From: an uncultured Shimia sp.
Lineage (GTDB): Bacteria > Pseudomonadota > Alphaproteobacteria > Rhodobacterales > Rhodobacteraceae
Direction of reading: 5' to 3'
Assembly (NCBI GenBank): GCA_937897325.1
Contig: CALCOY010000118.1
Span: forward strand, 1 to 60,068
Length of the DNA stretch: 60,068 nt
Shown: piece by piece, positions 42,019 through 51,038 of the stretch
Numbering within the stretch: position 1 is the stretch's first letter
How the letters are laid out: each line of letters opens with the position of its first letter
Program-made: the position numbers and the translations under genes
Notes under the pieces: model-generated
Told to the model about the DNA's origin: nothing
The model's database searches: none
The model's input: only the letters and a program-made list of their open reading frames with translations

Positions 42019-43605
42019 ATGATATTCCAGAAATTCCTGGCACCCATCGCCCTGGCCGTGGGCCTTGGTGCGGCGGCGGCCGTCTCGGCGCAAACGCTGA
42101 CCATGGGTGTGCGCGGCGGTCCTGAATCGATGGACCCGCATTTCTCAGCGCTCGGGCCTCATGCCGAAGCGGCCAAGCATGTCTTTGATACTCTGGTCTG
42201 GTCGGGCGACGGTCTTCAGATTGAGCCGGGGCTGGCGGAAAGCTGGACGCCAATTGACGAAGACACCTGGGAGTTCAAGCTGCGCCAGGGCGTCAAGTTT
42301 CACGACGGATCGGACTTTGACGCCGAAGATGTGAAGTTCTCGATCGAACGTATTCCCGTTGTCACCGGACCGACAACCACCACCATCTATGTGCGTCGTG
42401 TGGCCAGCGTCGACATCATTGATACCCACACAATTCACATCAACACAGACGGTCAAGCAGCGACGCTGCCAAATGATTTCATCCGCCTATTCATTGTCTC
42501 GTCCGAGGCCGCAGCAGACTATTCCACGCCCGAGACAGCTGCCGAAGGGTTCAACTCCGGCAAGGCCACCATCGGCACCGGCCCCTACAAGTTCGTCAGC
42601 TGGCAGCCCAAGGGCGATCTGGTGCTGGCGCGGAACGACGATTACTGGCGCGGCGAGGGCGCATGGGAAACCGTGATCCGCAAGGAGATTCCCAACGACA
42701 GCTCGCGCCTCGCGGCCCTCAAGGCCGGGCAGGTTGACGTGATCAACTACGTCTCCTCCGTGGACTACCTCGCGCTTGAGCGCGACTCTGCCATCGACGC
42801 GGTCAAGGGCGACAGTGTCTACATCATGAACCTGCAACTTGATCAGCGCGAAGATACCCCACTGGTGCGTGCCATCGACGGGTCCGATCTGGATGATAAC
42901 CCATTCCGCGATCTGAAGGTGCGGCAAGCCATTGATCATGCGATTGATCGCCAGACAATGGTCGACATCGTGCTCGAAGGTTTGGGCAAGCCCGCCAACC
43001 AGATGATGCCTCCCGGTTTCTTTGGCTCAAGCGAAGACATTCCCATGCCGACCTACGATCCGGCCAAGGCAAAGGAACTGCTTGCCGATGCGGGGTATGC
43101 TGATGGCTTTGAGGTCGATCTCTACTGCACCGCAGACCGGCTGCCGGGCGATGGTGCGATCTGCCAGGGTCTGGGCCAGATGCTCACGCAGGTCGGGATC
43201 AAGACCAATGTCAACGCGATCTCCAAAACGGTGTATTTCCCCGCGCAGGCCCGGCTTGAATACTCCATGTTCATGAACGGTTGGGGCACGCTGACGGGTG
43301 AAGCCTCCTACACCCTGGGCGGCCTTGCGCATTCCAACAACCCCGACGTGAAGCTGGGTGCGTTCAACCGCATCGAATACAAAAACGATGAAGTGGACCA
43401 GCTGCTGCAAGCCGGCGCCACGATGATGGACCCTGACGAGCGCCGCGCGACCTACGAAGAAGCGATGGAAAAGGTTGTGGCGGACAAGGCCTATATCTCG
43501 CTGGTCCAGCTTCAGACGGTCTGGGGGGCAAAGGCAGGCATGCTCGAATTCACGCCCCGCTTCGACGAAGACACGCTTGCGTTCTTTATCAAGCCGGCGT
43601 CCTGA
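42019..43605 (+). CDS. ABC transporter substrate-binding protein, family 5
   Basis: A 528-residue periplasmic protein with a Sec signal peptide (FLAPIALAVGLGAAAAVSAQ). SBP_bac_5 motifs are MGVRGGPESMDPHFSALGPH, VKFHDGSDFDAEDVKFSIER and GTGPYKFVSWQPKGDLVLAR. Unlike the binding protein of the minus-strand operon it has no twin-arginine leader, so the two importers are not simple duplicates. GGAAGACAG precedes the ATG. It is the first gene of the divergent operon under the two palindromes. Confidence 0.93.
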   Translation: MIFQKFLAPIALAVGLGAAAAVSAQTLTMGVRGGPESMDPHFSALGPHAEAAKHVFDTLVWSGDGLQIEPGLAESWTPIDEDTWEFKLRQGVKFHDGSDFDAEDVKFSIERIPVVTGPTTTTIYVRRVASVDIIDTHTIHINTDGQAATLPNDFIRLFIVSSEAAADYSTPETAAEGFNSGKATIGTGPYKFVSWQPKGDLVLARNDDYWRGEGAWETVIRKEIPNDSSRLAALKAGQVDVINYVSSVDYLALERDSAIDAVKGDSVYIMNLQLDQREDTPLVRAIDGSDLDDNPFRDLKVRQAIDHAIDRQTMVDIVLEGLGKPANQMMPPGFFGSSEDIPMPTYDPAKAKELLADAGYADGFEVDLYCTADRLPGDGAICQGLGQMLTQVGIKTNVNAISKTVYFPAQARLEYSMFMNGWGTLTGEASYTLGGLAHSNNPDVKLGAFNRIEYKNDEVDQLLQAGATMMDPDERRATYEEAMEKVVADKAYISLVQLQTVWGAKAGMLEFTPRFDEDTLAFFIKPAS

Positions 43606-43620
43606 TAGCGTGATGCTGCA

Positions 43621-43656
43621 CCAAGGCCGGGCGGCCGGCAAGCCGCCCGGCCTTGG
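43621..43656 (+). promoter_or_regulatory. long intercistronic stem-loop
   Basis: A perfect 15-bp inverted repeat (CCAAGGCCGGGCGGC, loop CGGCAA, GCCGCCCGGCCTTGG) lies between the binding-protein and DppB-type genes. No T-tract follows. It probably stabilises the upstream mRNA and reduces read-through, giving excess binding protein. Confidence 0.7.
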
Positions 43657-43677
43657 TGTGCCTAGGCGGGAAAGCTG

Positions 43678-44652
43678 ATGCTGGGTTTCGTCATTCAACG
43701 TTTTCTGCAGGCCGTGCTGGTCATGGCCGCGATGTCAGTGATTGTGTTCTGTGGCGTTTATGCTATCGGCAATCCCATTGATATCGTGATTCCGCCCGAG
43801 GCGACGCAGGAAATCCGCGAACAAACGATCCGGCGTCTCGGCCTCGACCGGCCCCTCTACGAACAATATTTCATCTTTATCGGCAACCTTCTCCAGGGCG
43901 ATCTGGGGCGGTCCTTTGTCTATAACATCCCGGTTTTGGAACTGATCGGCGGACGGCTGCCCGCGACGCTTGAGCTGGTGCTGATCTCGGTGATCTCGGC
44001 CACGGTGCTGGGCGTGAGCCTCGGCATCTACGCGGGCTACCGCCCCGACAGCTGGGTCTCGAAGACAATCATGGCGGTCTCCGTCCTCGGCTTTTCAGTG
44101 CCGTCCTTCTGGGTCGGGCTGATCCTGATCCTGTTCTTTGCGGTCAACCTCGGCTGGCTGCCCGCAGGCGGGCGCGGCGAGACAGTCGAGATTTGGGGCA
44201 TCGGATGGTCCTTCCCTACCTTTGACGGGCTGTCGCATATCGTGCTGCCCGCCATCAATCTGGCGCTTTTCAAACTGGCAATGATGATCCGCCTTGCCCG
44301 TGCGGGCACGCGCGAGGTCATGCTGACCGACACCGTCAAGTTTGCGCGTGCGGCAGGCATCTCCGAAGGAACGATCCTGTGGCGGCACCTGCTGAAACTG
44401 ATCTCGATCCCAATCATCACCGTCTTTGGTCTTGAGCTTGGCTCGACACTCGCCTTCGCAGTTGTGACCGAGACGATCTTTTCCTGGCCCGGCGTCGGCA
44501 AGCTGATCATCGACAGCATTGCGGTACTCGACCGCCCGGTCATGGTGGCCTACCTGATCCTGGTCGCCTTCCTGTTCGTGACCATCAATTTCGTGATTGA
44601 TCTGGTATTTGCACTGATCGACCCCCGCGTGCGTCACGGAGCAGCTGCATGA
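43678..44652 (+). CDS. ABC transporter permease, DppB/OppB type
   Basis: A 324-residue permease beginning MLGFVIQRFLQAVLVMAAMS, with IRRLGLDRPLYEQYFIFIG, LLQGDLGRSFVYNIPVLELI and the EAA loop REVMLTDTVKFARAAGISEG. Six helices are visible. It overlaps the following DppC-type gene by 4 bp. It forms the translocation channel with that protein for the second importer. Confidence 0.93.
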   Translation: MLGFVIQRFLQAVLVMAAMSVIVFCGVYAIGNPIDIVIPPEATQEIREQTIRRLGLDRPLYEQYFIFIGNLLQGDLGRSFVYNIPVLELIGGRLPATLELVLISVISATVLGVSLGIYAGYRPDSWVSKTIMAVSVLGFSVPSFWVGLILILFFAVNLGWLPAGGRGETVEIWGIGWSFPTFDGLSHIVLPAINLALFKLAMMIRLARAGTREVMLTDTVKFARAAGISEGTILWRHLLKLISIPIITVFGLELGSTLAFAVVTETIFSWPGVGKLIIDSIAVLDRPVMVAYLILVAFLFVTINFVIDLVFALIDPRVRHGAAA

Positions 44653-45530
44653 GCGACACCAACACGCCCTTCCGCCGTTTCTGGACGGAATTTCGCGAGA
44701 ACAAGGTGGCGGTCTTCGCGCTGGCGGTGGTGGTCACGATGATCCTGCTAGCGCTCTTTGCGTCCGTTGTCTCGCCCCAGAACCCCTATGACCTGGCCAA
44801 CCTGTCACTCATGGACAGCCGCCGGCCGCCGGGTTTTGTCGGATCGGGCGGTTACACCCATCTGCTGGGTACCGACCCGCAGGGGCGCGACCTGTTGTCG
44901 GCCATCTTCCACGGCTTGCGCATTTCCATTCAGATCGGCCTCGCCGCGGGCTTTGTCTCTCTGACCATCGGCACAGCCCTGGGGATCACGGCGGCCTATC
45001 TGGGCGGGCGGATCGAGGCGCTGATCATGCGGCTTGTGGATCTTCAGCTCTCGTTCCCCGCGATCCTGCTGGCGCTGGTCATGGTTGCCCTCCTGGGCCA
45101 GGGCAAGGCACAGCTGATCGGTGCATTGGTTGCCGCGCAATACGCCTACTTTGCCCGCACCGCCTATGGCGCTGCCAAGGCCGAGCGGGGCAAGGACTAC
45201 ATTGAGGCCGCTTTGGCCACTCCGCTAAGCGGCAGGCTCGTGGTCTGGCGCCACCTGCTTCCCAACTGCACCCCACCCCTGATCGTGGTGGCAACGGTCC
45301 AGATCGCCAATTCTATTTCGCTTGAGGCGACGCTCAGTTTCCTCGGCCTTGGGCTGCCGGTGACCGAGCCGTCGCTTGGCATGCTGATCTCCAACGGCTT
45401 TCCATACATGATGAGCGGCCGCTACTGGATATCCGTCTACCCTGGCGTCGCGCTGATTATACTTATTGTCGCCATCAACGTCGTTGGCGACCAGGTGCGC
45501 GATCAGTTCAACCCGAGGCTGCGGAAATGA
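44649..45530 (+). CDS. ABC transporter permease, DppC/OppC type
   Basis: A 293-residue permease with the N-terminal segment FWTEFRENKVAVFALAVVVT, LLGTDPQGRDLLSAIFHGLR (DppC signature) and the EAA-type loop GAAKAERGKDYIEAALATPL. It is tied to its neighbours by ATGA overlaps on both sides. Length and layout are normal. Confidence 0.93.
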   Translation: MSDTNTPFRRFWTEFRENKVAVFALAVVVTMILLALFASVVSPQNPYDLANLSLMDSRRPPGFVGSGGYTHLLGTDPQGRDLLSAIFHGLRISIQIGLAAGFVSLTIGTALGITAAYLGGRIEALIMRLVDLQLSFPAILLALVMVALLGQGKAQLIGALVAAQYAYFARTAYGAAKAERGKDYIEAALATPLSGRLVVWRHLLPNCTPPLIVVATVQIANSISLEATLSFLGLGLPVTEPSLGMLISNGFPYMMSGRYWISVYPGVALIILIVAINVVGDQVRDQFNPRLRK

Positions 45531-46510
45531 GCGACCCTGTCCTGAGCGTCAAAGGGTTGAGCACGCATTTCTTCACCCGCGCAGGTGTAGTCAAGGCCGT
45601 GAATGGCGTCTCCTTTGATCTGGCGCGGGGCGAGATCATGGGGCTGGTTGGTGAAAGCGGATCGGGCAAGACCGTCACGGGTTTTTCCCTGCTTGGGCTG
45701 GTCGATGCCCCGGGCCGGATTGTCGAAGGCTCGATCAAGCTTAACGGGGTGGAACTGACCACGCTCAGCGAGGCAGAACTGCGCAAAAGGCGCGGGCACG
45801 AGATTTCGATGATCTTTCAGGACCCGATAGCCACCCTGAACCCGATGCTGACAATCGGACAGCAGATGAAGCTGGCGATCGACGCGCACGAGCGCGTCAG
45901 CGCCGCCGCCGCCCGGTCCCGCGCGACCGAGCTTCTTACCCAAGTCGGCATCCCTTCCGCCGCAGCCCGCCTGCGCGCCTATCCGCACGAGTTTTCCGGC
46001 GGCATGCGCCAACGGGTGGCAATCGCGATTGCCCTGCTGCACCGCCCCTCGGTCATTGTTGCGGATGAGCCAACGACAGCGCTGGATGTCTCAATTCAAG
46101 CGCAGATACTCGCAAAGATGCGCGCCCTCGCGCGCGAGACCGGCACAGCGATGGTCTGGATCAGCCATGACCTCGCTGTGGTTTCCAGCCTGGCCAGCAA
46201 GCTGGCGGTGATGTACGCAGGTCGGATTGTCGAAGAGGGGCCAACCGCGACGCTGCTGCGTGATCCGCGCCACCCCTACACCGCCGGGTTAATCGCTTCG
46301 CTTCCGGCCATGGCAAAGCCGGGTGCCCCGCTGAACCAGATCGCGGGCAGCACACCCTCCCTGTTGTCGTTGCCAGAGGGCTGCCCCTTTTCGCCCCGCT
46401 GCACGCACGCATCAGGCCAATGCACGACTGACGCAGACATGACCCAGAACGGTGGTCGGCAATGGCGGTGCTTTCACCCGGTTGGTCAAACCGCCCCGGA
46501 GCCCGCATGA
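45527..46510 (+). CDS. ABC transporter ATP-binding protein, DppD/OppD type
   Basis: A 327-residue ATPase: Walker [21 protein letters not shown], signature [20 protein letters not shown], Walker [21 protein letters not shown]. The oligopeptide C-terminal extension ends with a cysteine cluster ([16 protein letters not shown]), which in relatives holds an iron-sulphur cluster. It overlaps the next ATPase gene by 4 bp. It forms a heterodimer with the DppF-type subunit. Confidence 0.94.
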   Translation: MSDPVLSVKGLSTHFFTRAGVVKAVNGVSFDLARGEIMGLVGESGSGKTVTGFSLLGLVDAPGRIVEGSIKLNGVELTTLSEAELRKRRGHEISMIFQDPIATLNPMLTIGQQMKLAIDAHERVSAAAARSRATELLTQVGIPSAAARLRAYPHEFSGGMRQRVAIAIALLHRPSVIVADEPTTALDVSIQAQILAKMRALARETGTAMVWISHDLAVVSSLASKLAVMYAGRIVEEGPTATLLRDPRHPYTAGLIASLPAMAKPGAPLNQIAGSTPSLLSLPEGCPFSPRCTHASGQCTTDADMTQNGGRQWRCFHPVGQTAPEPA

Positions 46511-47520
46511 GCGCCTTCGTCCAGATCACCGACGTTACCCGCGTCTTTGGTCCCAAGCTAAGCCTGGGTGAAAAGATCGCGGCAAAACTCGGCGGCAATG
46601 TCGAAACTCGCTCGGTCCGCGCGGTCTCCGGCGTCACACTTTCCGTCCGCAAGGGAGAGACACTGGGCCTCGTCGGGGAATCTGGCTGTGGCAAGTCCAC
46701 GCTGGGCCGCGCCATCGCCGGAATATTGCCCCCGACAAGCGGCACGGTCACCATCGACGGCGCTCCCGTCATGGCGGACGGGACCAAGGCGACGACCCGC
46801 GTACAAACCGTGTTCCAGGACCCCTTCGCCAGCCTCGATCCCCGTATGAAGGTCGGCCATACCGTTGCGGAAGGCCCCATCGCTCATGGCCTCACCACAA
46901 GGGCCGATGCCCGCCGTTATGTGGCAGACTGGTTCGATCGTGTTGGCCTTGATCCCGCCTGGGTCGAACGCCACCCGCATCAGTTCTCCGGCGGTCAACG
47001 TCAGCGCATCGCAATTGCCCGCGCCCTGGCCATGCAGCCAGATGTGCTGATCTGTGATGAGCCGGTCGCCTCACTTGATGTCTCTATCCAGGCGCAGATA
47101 ATCAACCTCTTTCTAGAACTCACCCGCGATCTGGCGCTCACCAGTGTCTTCATCAGCCACGATCTCTCCGTGATCCAGCACGTCAGCGACCGCGTTGCGG
47201 TGATGTATCTTGGGCGTATCGTGGAACTGGGGCCAGTGGGCGAGGTTTTTGGCAATCCGGCCCATCCCTACACCAAAGCCCTTTTCGGAAGCGTGCCTAA
47301 GCTGGTGCTGGACGCGGATGAGCTTGTGCGATTCGAGACCATCGAAGGTGAAGTGCCATCGCCACTGTCCCCGCCAACGGGCTGCAATTTTCATCCACGC
47401 TGCCCCTGTGCGACTACGATTTGCCAGACGGGGCGTCCCTCGATGGAGCCAATCCACGACTATCGCAGTGTCGCTTGTCACCATTACAAGGCATGCCTTG
47501 GGAAGGAAGAGCACGATTAG
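46507..47520 (+). CDS. ABC transporter ATP-binding protein, DppF/OppF type
   Basis: A 337-residue ATPase: [40 protein letters not shown] and [20 protein letters not shown]. The C-terminus has the cysteine set PTGCNFHPRCPCATTICQTG. The ATG at 46507 ([10 protein letters not shown]) overlaps the DppD stop; a frame open from 46462 was rejected. It is the last gene of the five-gene importer. No enzyme genes follow in this direction. Confidence 0.94.
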   Translation: MSAFVQITDVTRVFGPKLSLGEKIAAKLGGNVETRSVRAVSGVTLSVRKGETLGLVGESGCGKSTLGRAIAGILPPTSGTVTIDGAPVMADGTKATTRVQTVFQDPFASLDPRMKVGHTVAEGPIAHGLTTRADARRYVADWFDRVGLDPAWVERHPHQFSGGQRQRIAIARALAMQPDVLICDEPVASLDVSIQAQIINLFLELTRDLALTSVFISHDLSVIQHVSDRVAVMYLGRIVELGPVGEVFGNPAHPYTKALFGSVPKLVLDADELVRFETIEGEVPSPLSPPTGCNFHPRCPCATTICQTGRPSMEPIHDYRSVACHHYKACLGKEEHD

Positions 47521-47829
47521 CTTTCTGCGTTCGAGGAGACGTCGGTTTCTTAGCATTTTGTGCCGAACGTCCGGCCCGCACATATAGTGGCTTTTCTGAA
47601 CTGGCGAGCGCATTTCGCCATAATCGTGACCCAATCAAGCAAGAGTCTACTCTTGGGCAGTCGCTTGAAAGGCACGACAGTCCGTTTTTGGGCGGGCTCC
47701 ACTTCAGACAATGTCTTCTTCCGGGACAAACCAGCCGTTGCTCCTCTTTTTCTAAGGTCTGCTTAGGGTCAAGATGCATTGATTTTAATCGTACTGCGTG
47801 AGTCATGGCTTCGAAAATGGAGCAGTGAC
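47521..47829. other. non-coding stretch before an IS5 remnant
   Basis: About 310 bp after the importer operon. No recognisable frame and no clear terminator. The last 60 bp probably hold the left end of the IS5-family element, but terminal repeats could not be defined. Confidence 0.4.
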
Positions 47830-48395
47830 ATGTGCGATCTTTTTTGGTTGAGCGACGCGCAGATGGCGCGTCTGGAACCCTTCTTTCCGAAGTCTCACGG
47901 AAAGCCTCGAGTTGACGACAAGCGCGTGCTGAGCGGCATTATCTTCATCAACCGCAATGGCTTACGATGGCGCGATGCGCCCGCTGCCTATGGGCCGCAG
48001 ATGACGCTCTACAGCCGTTGAAAGCGCTGGAGCGAGAAAGGCGTTTTCGCGCGGATGATGGTCGCGCTGGCTGCGGAACACGGCGAGACGAAGACGGTCA
48101 TGATCCCCTCTCATCGAAACTGCGTTTCGACTGCCGGGCAATGGACGCGACCTACCTCAAGGCACATCGGACAGCGACGACATTGGCGCACGGGCGTTGC
48201 TCAGCAGCCTGTCCAAAGTCGACTGGCTGCTCAGACACTGCGGCTATGAAGCTGACTGGTTCAGGGAAGCGTTGCAAGACAAAGGGATACGCGCCTGCAT
48301 TCCCGGTCGTACAGTGCAAGACGTCGGTCAAATACGACAGGCGCAGGTACAAGCGGCGCAACCGTATTAAGATCATGTTCGAACTGCTGCCCTGA
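47830..48395 (+). pseudogene. IS5-family (IS1031-like group) transposase remnant
   Basis: The frame MCDLFWLSDAQMARLEPFF, VLSGIIFINRNGLRWRDAP, AYGPQMTLYSR is typical of the family but stops at a TGA (48019-48021) where a tryptophan is expected (YNRW). Past the stop, KRWSEKGVFARMMVALAAEH continues in frame, then DATYLKAHRTATTL and DWFREALQDKGIRACIPGR appear in shifting frames, with the end (RRYKRRNRIKIMFELLP) recognisable. Several small deletions have removed the middle. It is inactive. Confidence 0.83.
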
Positions 48396-48577
48396 CCTTG
48401 GGCGCAAAAATACACCTTTGATCAAATCGAACAGATGGGTCAGACGCTCACTTGGTTGACCAGATCACTTGTCCAAAATCTCAGAGACCGAACGCTCAGG
48501 AAAAGGAGTATTTCTAATGATTTTGATACAAATTGAAGGTGACTCCGCATCGGACGTCCATTTCATTTAAAGAGCGA
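48396..48577. other. short gap between IS5 remnant and LysR gene
   Basis: No gene is supported. A 17-codon frame (48517-48570, MILIQIEGDSASDVHFI) has a good AAAAGGAG site upstream and could be the 5' end of a gene cut off by rearrangement, but it is too short to call. Confidence 0.3.
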
Positions 48578-49447
48578 TTAACGACAATTGCCTTCACATA
48601 GTAATCTCAAAAAAGATTGAACTTTGTCAGTACGGTGCACATCGACATGTGTGACCAGCCAAAGGGGCAGATTCCAGTCATCGATGTTTCCAAGCACGAG
48701 TTCGAAGTCCGGGTCATTTGCTACTTCGAAATCTGGCAGGAAACTGAGGCCGACACCTTTGCGCGCGGCATGGAAGTGGAATGCGGGGCTGTTTGCAACA
48801 ACAGCGATATTGTCCTGTTTGACGTTGTTTCGGACCCAATGTTGGTAGGGGATATGCGACAACGCAGCCGGTGGTAGAACAAACCTGTGACCGTTAAAAT
48901 TCTTCGGGTCAGTCACTGGACCAAATTTCTCGAAGTAACTGCGGTGACCGTAAATACTAAATGTGAGATCCATGAAATGGCGCACCACATAGTCTGGGTG
49001 ATCGGGCTTTGGGCCTGCCCTCAGGGCAATATGCGCCTCGCCATATTCCAGCTTTACACGCTTGTAGGTGGCATTGATCGTAACGCGACACTTCGGGTTT
49101 CGCTCTCGAAATCTTGTCACCGCCTCCAAGACCAAACTTGCCATGGGCGGCACAAGCGTCAACATGATCTCGCCTTCAATGAGCGCCTTGTTGCCATTGA
49201 CGCGCGTCGTCAGTTTTTCCAGCATTTCGCTGGTTCTCTCGGCGACTTGAAGCACCTCTTCACCAAGCTCGGTGAGTGTGTAGCCCCGCGCGTGACGAAT
49301 GAACACACGGCCGCCGATGCTGCTTTCGATAGCATCGATGTGACGATTCACCGTTGCGCGATGCATGTCGAGCGCCTCTGCCGCCGCGCTGACTGTGCCC
49401 AGCGACGCAACATGATATACCGTCCTTAGCTCCGACCATTTGTCCAT
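48578..49447 (-). CDS. LysR-family transcriptional regulator
   Basis: A 289-residue regulator. Its helix-turn-helix (VASLGTVSAAAEALDMHRAT, then VNRHIDAIESSIGGRVFIRH) is close to that at 2961-3839 and to the pseudogene at 56829-57258. The effector domain includes KLEYGEAHIALRAGPKPDHP and NLPLWLVTHVDVHRTDKVQS, both also present in the first paralogue. It probably governs the adjacent exported-enzyme genes, although a 323-bp gap and the shared strand make this uncertain. Confidence 0.9.
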   Translation of the reverse strand: MDKWSELRTVYHVASLGTVSAAAEALDMHRATVNRHIDAIESSIGGRVFIRHARGYTLTELGEEVLQVAERTSEMLEKLTTRVNGNKALIEGEIMLTLVPPMASLVLEAVTRFRERNPKCRVTINATYKRVKLEYGEAHIALRAGPKPDHPDYVVRHFMDLTFSIYGHRSYFEKFGPVTDPKNFNGHRFVLPPAALSHIPYQHWVRNNVKQDNIAVVANSPAFHFHAARKGVGLSFLPDFEVANDPDFELVLGNIDDWNLPLWLVTHVDVHRTDKVQSFLRLLCEGNCR

Positions 49448-49770
49448 TTGGATAGCTCGTTTATCAGCACTTCCGTTCCTGGGGCAATTGACGGATCGCC
49501 GCCAACCGTCACTCGCCGAGGCCTAGAAAATAATGGTGGGCCCGCGGCGATCGCAGATGGCATGCTGTCTCATATTGGGCAGATAGCACAGCCCAAAACT
49601 CTTCACATGAACGTTAGATGTGCCTCAAATAATCCGCTGAAAGTCTATCGTAAGCTACGGTAGACGTGCGGGGCCATGATGCTCGTATCCACGCTGTTTC
49701 GAGCGCCTTTGGCCATGGCGTTCACTTCCGGTTTGGCGATTTGAAAGCGCAACAGATGCGCACAAATCGA
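49448..49770. other. 323-bp gap between LysR and porin-like genes
   Basis: I see no gene in this stretch. It follows the end of the outer-membrane protein gene and precedes the LysR start on the minus strand, so it should hold the LysR promoter. No hairpin strong enough to call a terminator was found. Confidence 0.4.
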
Positions 49771-50856
49771 TCAACCGCGCAGGTCAATGACTTTAGAAAA
49801 CCGAAAGCCCAGGCGCCGGTTGTCGAGATTTTCATCGCGGCTGAACTCATGCGCTACCGCGATGGAGTACCCGTCGCCTAGGTCATACTCGATCGAAGTT
49901 TGAACGGTGTAGTCGTCAAAATTGCGACCATCCGCCAAATCACGCGGTCGCCATGTGCCCGACAGGACTGCCGTCCACGGGCCTGTCTGATAGACGAGGC
50001 CGGCGCTGGCATAAACGATGTCATCTGCCGTGCCCTCGAAATTGTCGAATGCTGCGAATTCGCCGATCAGGCTCCAATTGTTTCCATTTACTGTTTCAAT
50101 GGCTTGAACCACCGATGCCGAAATCCCGTTTTCATCCGCGACCCCATCAACGCCCCGGCCTTGGTGTATCAGACCAAGCTTGTAGGTCAGGCCGGGAAAC
50201 CGCTCGATGTCGCGCCCCTCTAGGGAGAGTGTGAAGGAGTCAAACGCTTCGGTGTTGCTTGCACCACCATCCTCGATCAATGTGCGGCCCCTGTTCGTGC
50301 CAAGCGACTCAGAAAAGAGGCTGGTATCCTTGAAAAAAGTGTTGAAGGTCAGCGTGTGACGTCCGCGTCCACCGCCCCCGAACCTGTAAGATCCACCAAA
50401 ACCGACACGATCGATCAGTTCGATTTCTTTGCTATAGCTGTTGCCGAACATGCCGGGCGTGACAAACGAAGCCAGAGCAAATGAAGGTGTCATTTTGCCA
50501 GCATGTACCGAAAACTGTTCCGTCAGATCGTATTCGAACCGCAGAATGCGCGCAAAAAGACCCTGATCCTCGAATGCGCGATCTTCGGTCGGGGGCGTAA
50601 CCGTTTCAACCCGGAGTTCCGTATTGAAGCGCAGCTGTTCCGATAACTCGAAAGTCGGACTGGCAATGACCTGAATGAATACATCGTCGGCCTCTATCAG
50701 CGGCGCATCTGAGCGGTAGTCCCCATTGTACCCCAGTCTTGTGATGACGTTGCCACTCACCTGCGGATAGTTTGGGGGAAATGTCTCCTGCGCCAAGACA
50801 GGGTGCGCCATCAGACAGACACAGGTGCAGAAGACGGCGGAATAGCATCGCGTCAT
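49771..50856 (-). CDS. outer-membrane beta-barrel protein, porin-like
   Basis: A 361-residue exported protein: signal peptide (YSAVFCTCVCLMAHPVLAQE), then alternating hydrophobic/polar strands ending in RRLGFRFSKVIDLRG. Strand-like pieces include GNVITRLGYNGDY, SGTWRPRDLADGRNF and YDLGDGYSIAVAHEFSRD. It has no sure family signature; it may be a porin or a lipid/hydrocarbon uptake barrel. It follows the CMD-type exported protein on the same strand after a 182-bp gap with a hairpin, so it is probably a separate transcript in the same locus. Confidence 0.72.
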   Translation of the reverse strand: MTRCYSAVFCTCVCLMAHPVLAQETFPPNYPQVSGNVITRLGYNGDYRSDAPLIEADDVFIQVIASPTFELSEQLRFNTELRVETVTPPTEDRAFEDQGLFARILRFEYDLTEQFSVHAGKMTPSFALASFVTPGMFGNSYSKEIELIDRVGFGGSYRFGGGGRGRHTLTFNTFFKDTSLFSESLGTNRGRTLIEDGGASNTEAFDSFTLSLEGRDIERFPGLTYKLGLIHQGRGVDGVADENGISASVVQAIETVNGNNWSLIGEFAAFDNFEGTADDIVYASAGLVYQTGPWTAVLSGTWRPRDLADGRNFDDYTVQTSIEYDLGDGYSIAVAHEFSRDENLDNRRLGFRFSKVIDLRG

Positions 50857-51005
50857 GAAACTTCCTCAACGTGATTGGCGGTTCTTCAAGGTGCGTCGGG
50901 CAACCACCGCCCGTTCGCGGCGCAAACTTCAAATGCGCGTAGGCTATCGACCCTTAGATGGAACGCGGGGTCGTATACGGATTGGGTTGGACAGGCAGTT
51001 TGGAC

Positions 51006-51032
51006 GGCCCGAACCATTGAATGGTTCAGGCC
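51006..51032 (-). terminator. hairpin after the CMD/TSP3 gene
   Basis: Minus-strand GGCCTGAACCAT-TCA-ATGGTTCGGGCC forms a 12-bp stem with one G:T-type mismatch, directly after the stop codon at 51039. The T-run is poor, so it is a candidate terminator rather than a sure one. Confidence 0.5.
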
Positions 51033-51038
51033 GCCGCC

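Noticed and set aside
48517-48570. 17-codon frame with a good RBS upstream of the LysR gene end
   Set aside because: Too short to support. It may be the cut-off start of a lost gene, so it is mentioned only in the gap description.
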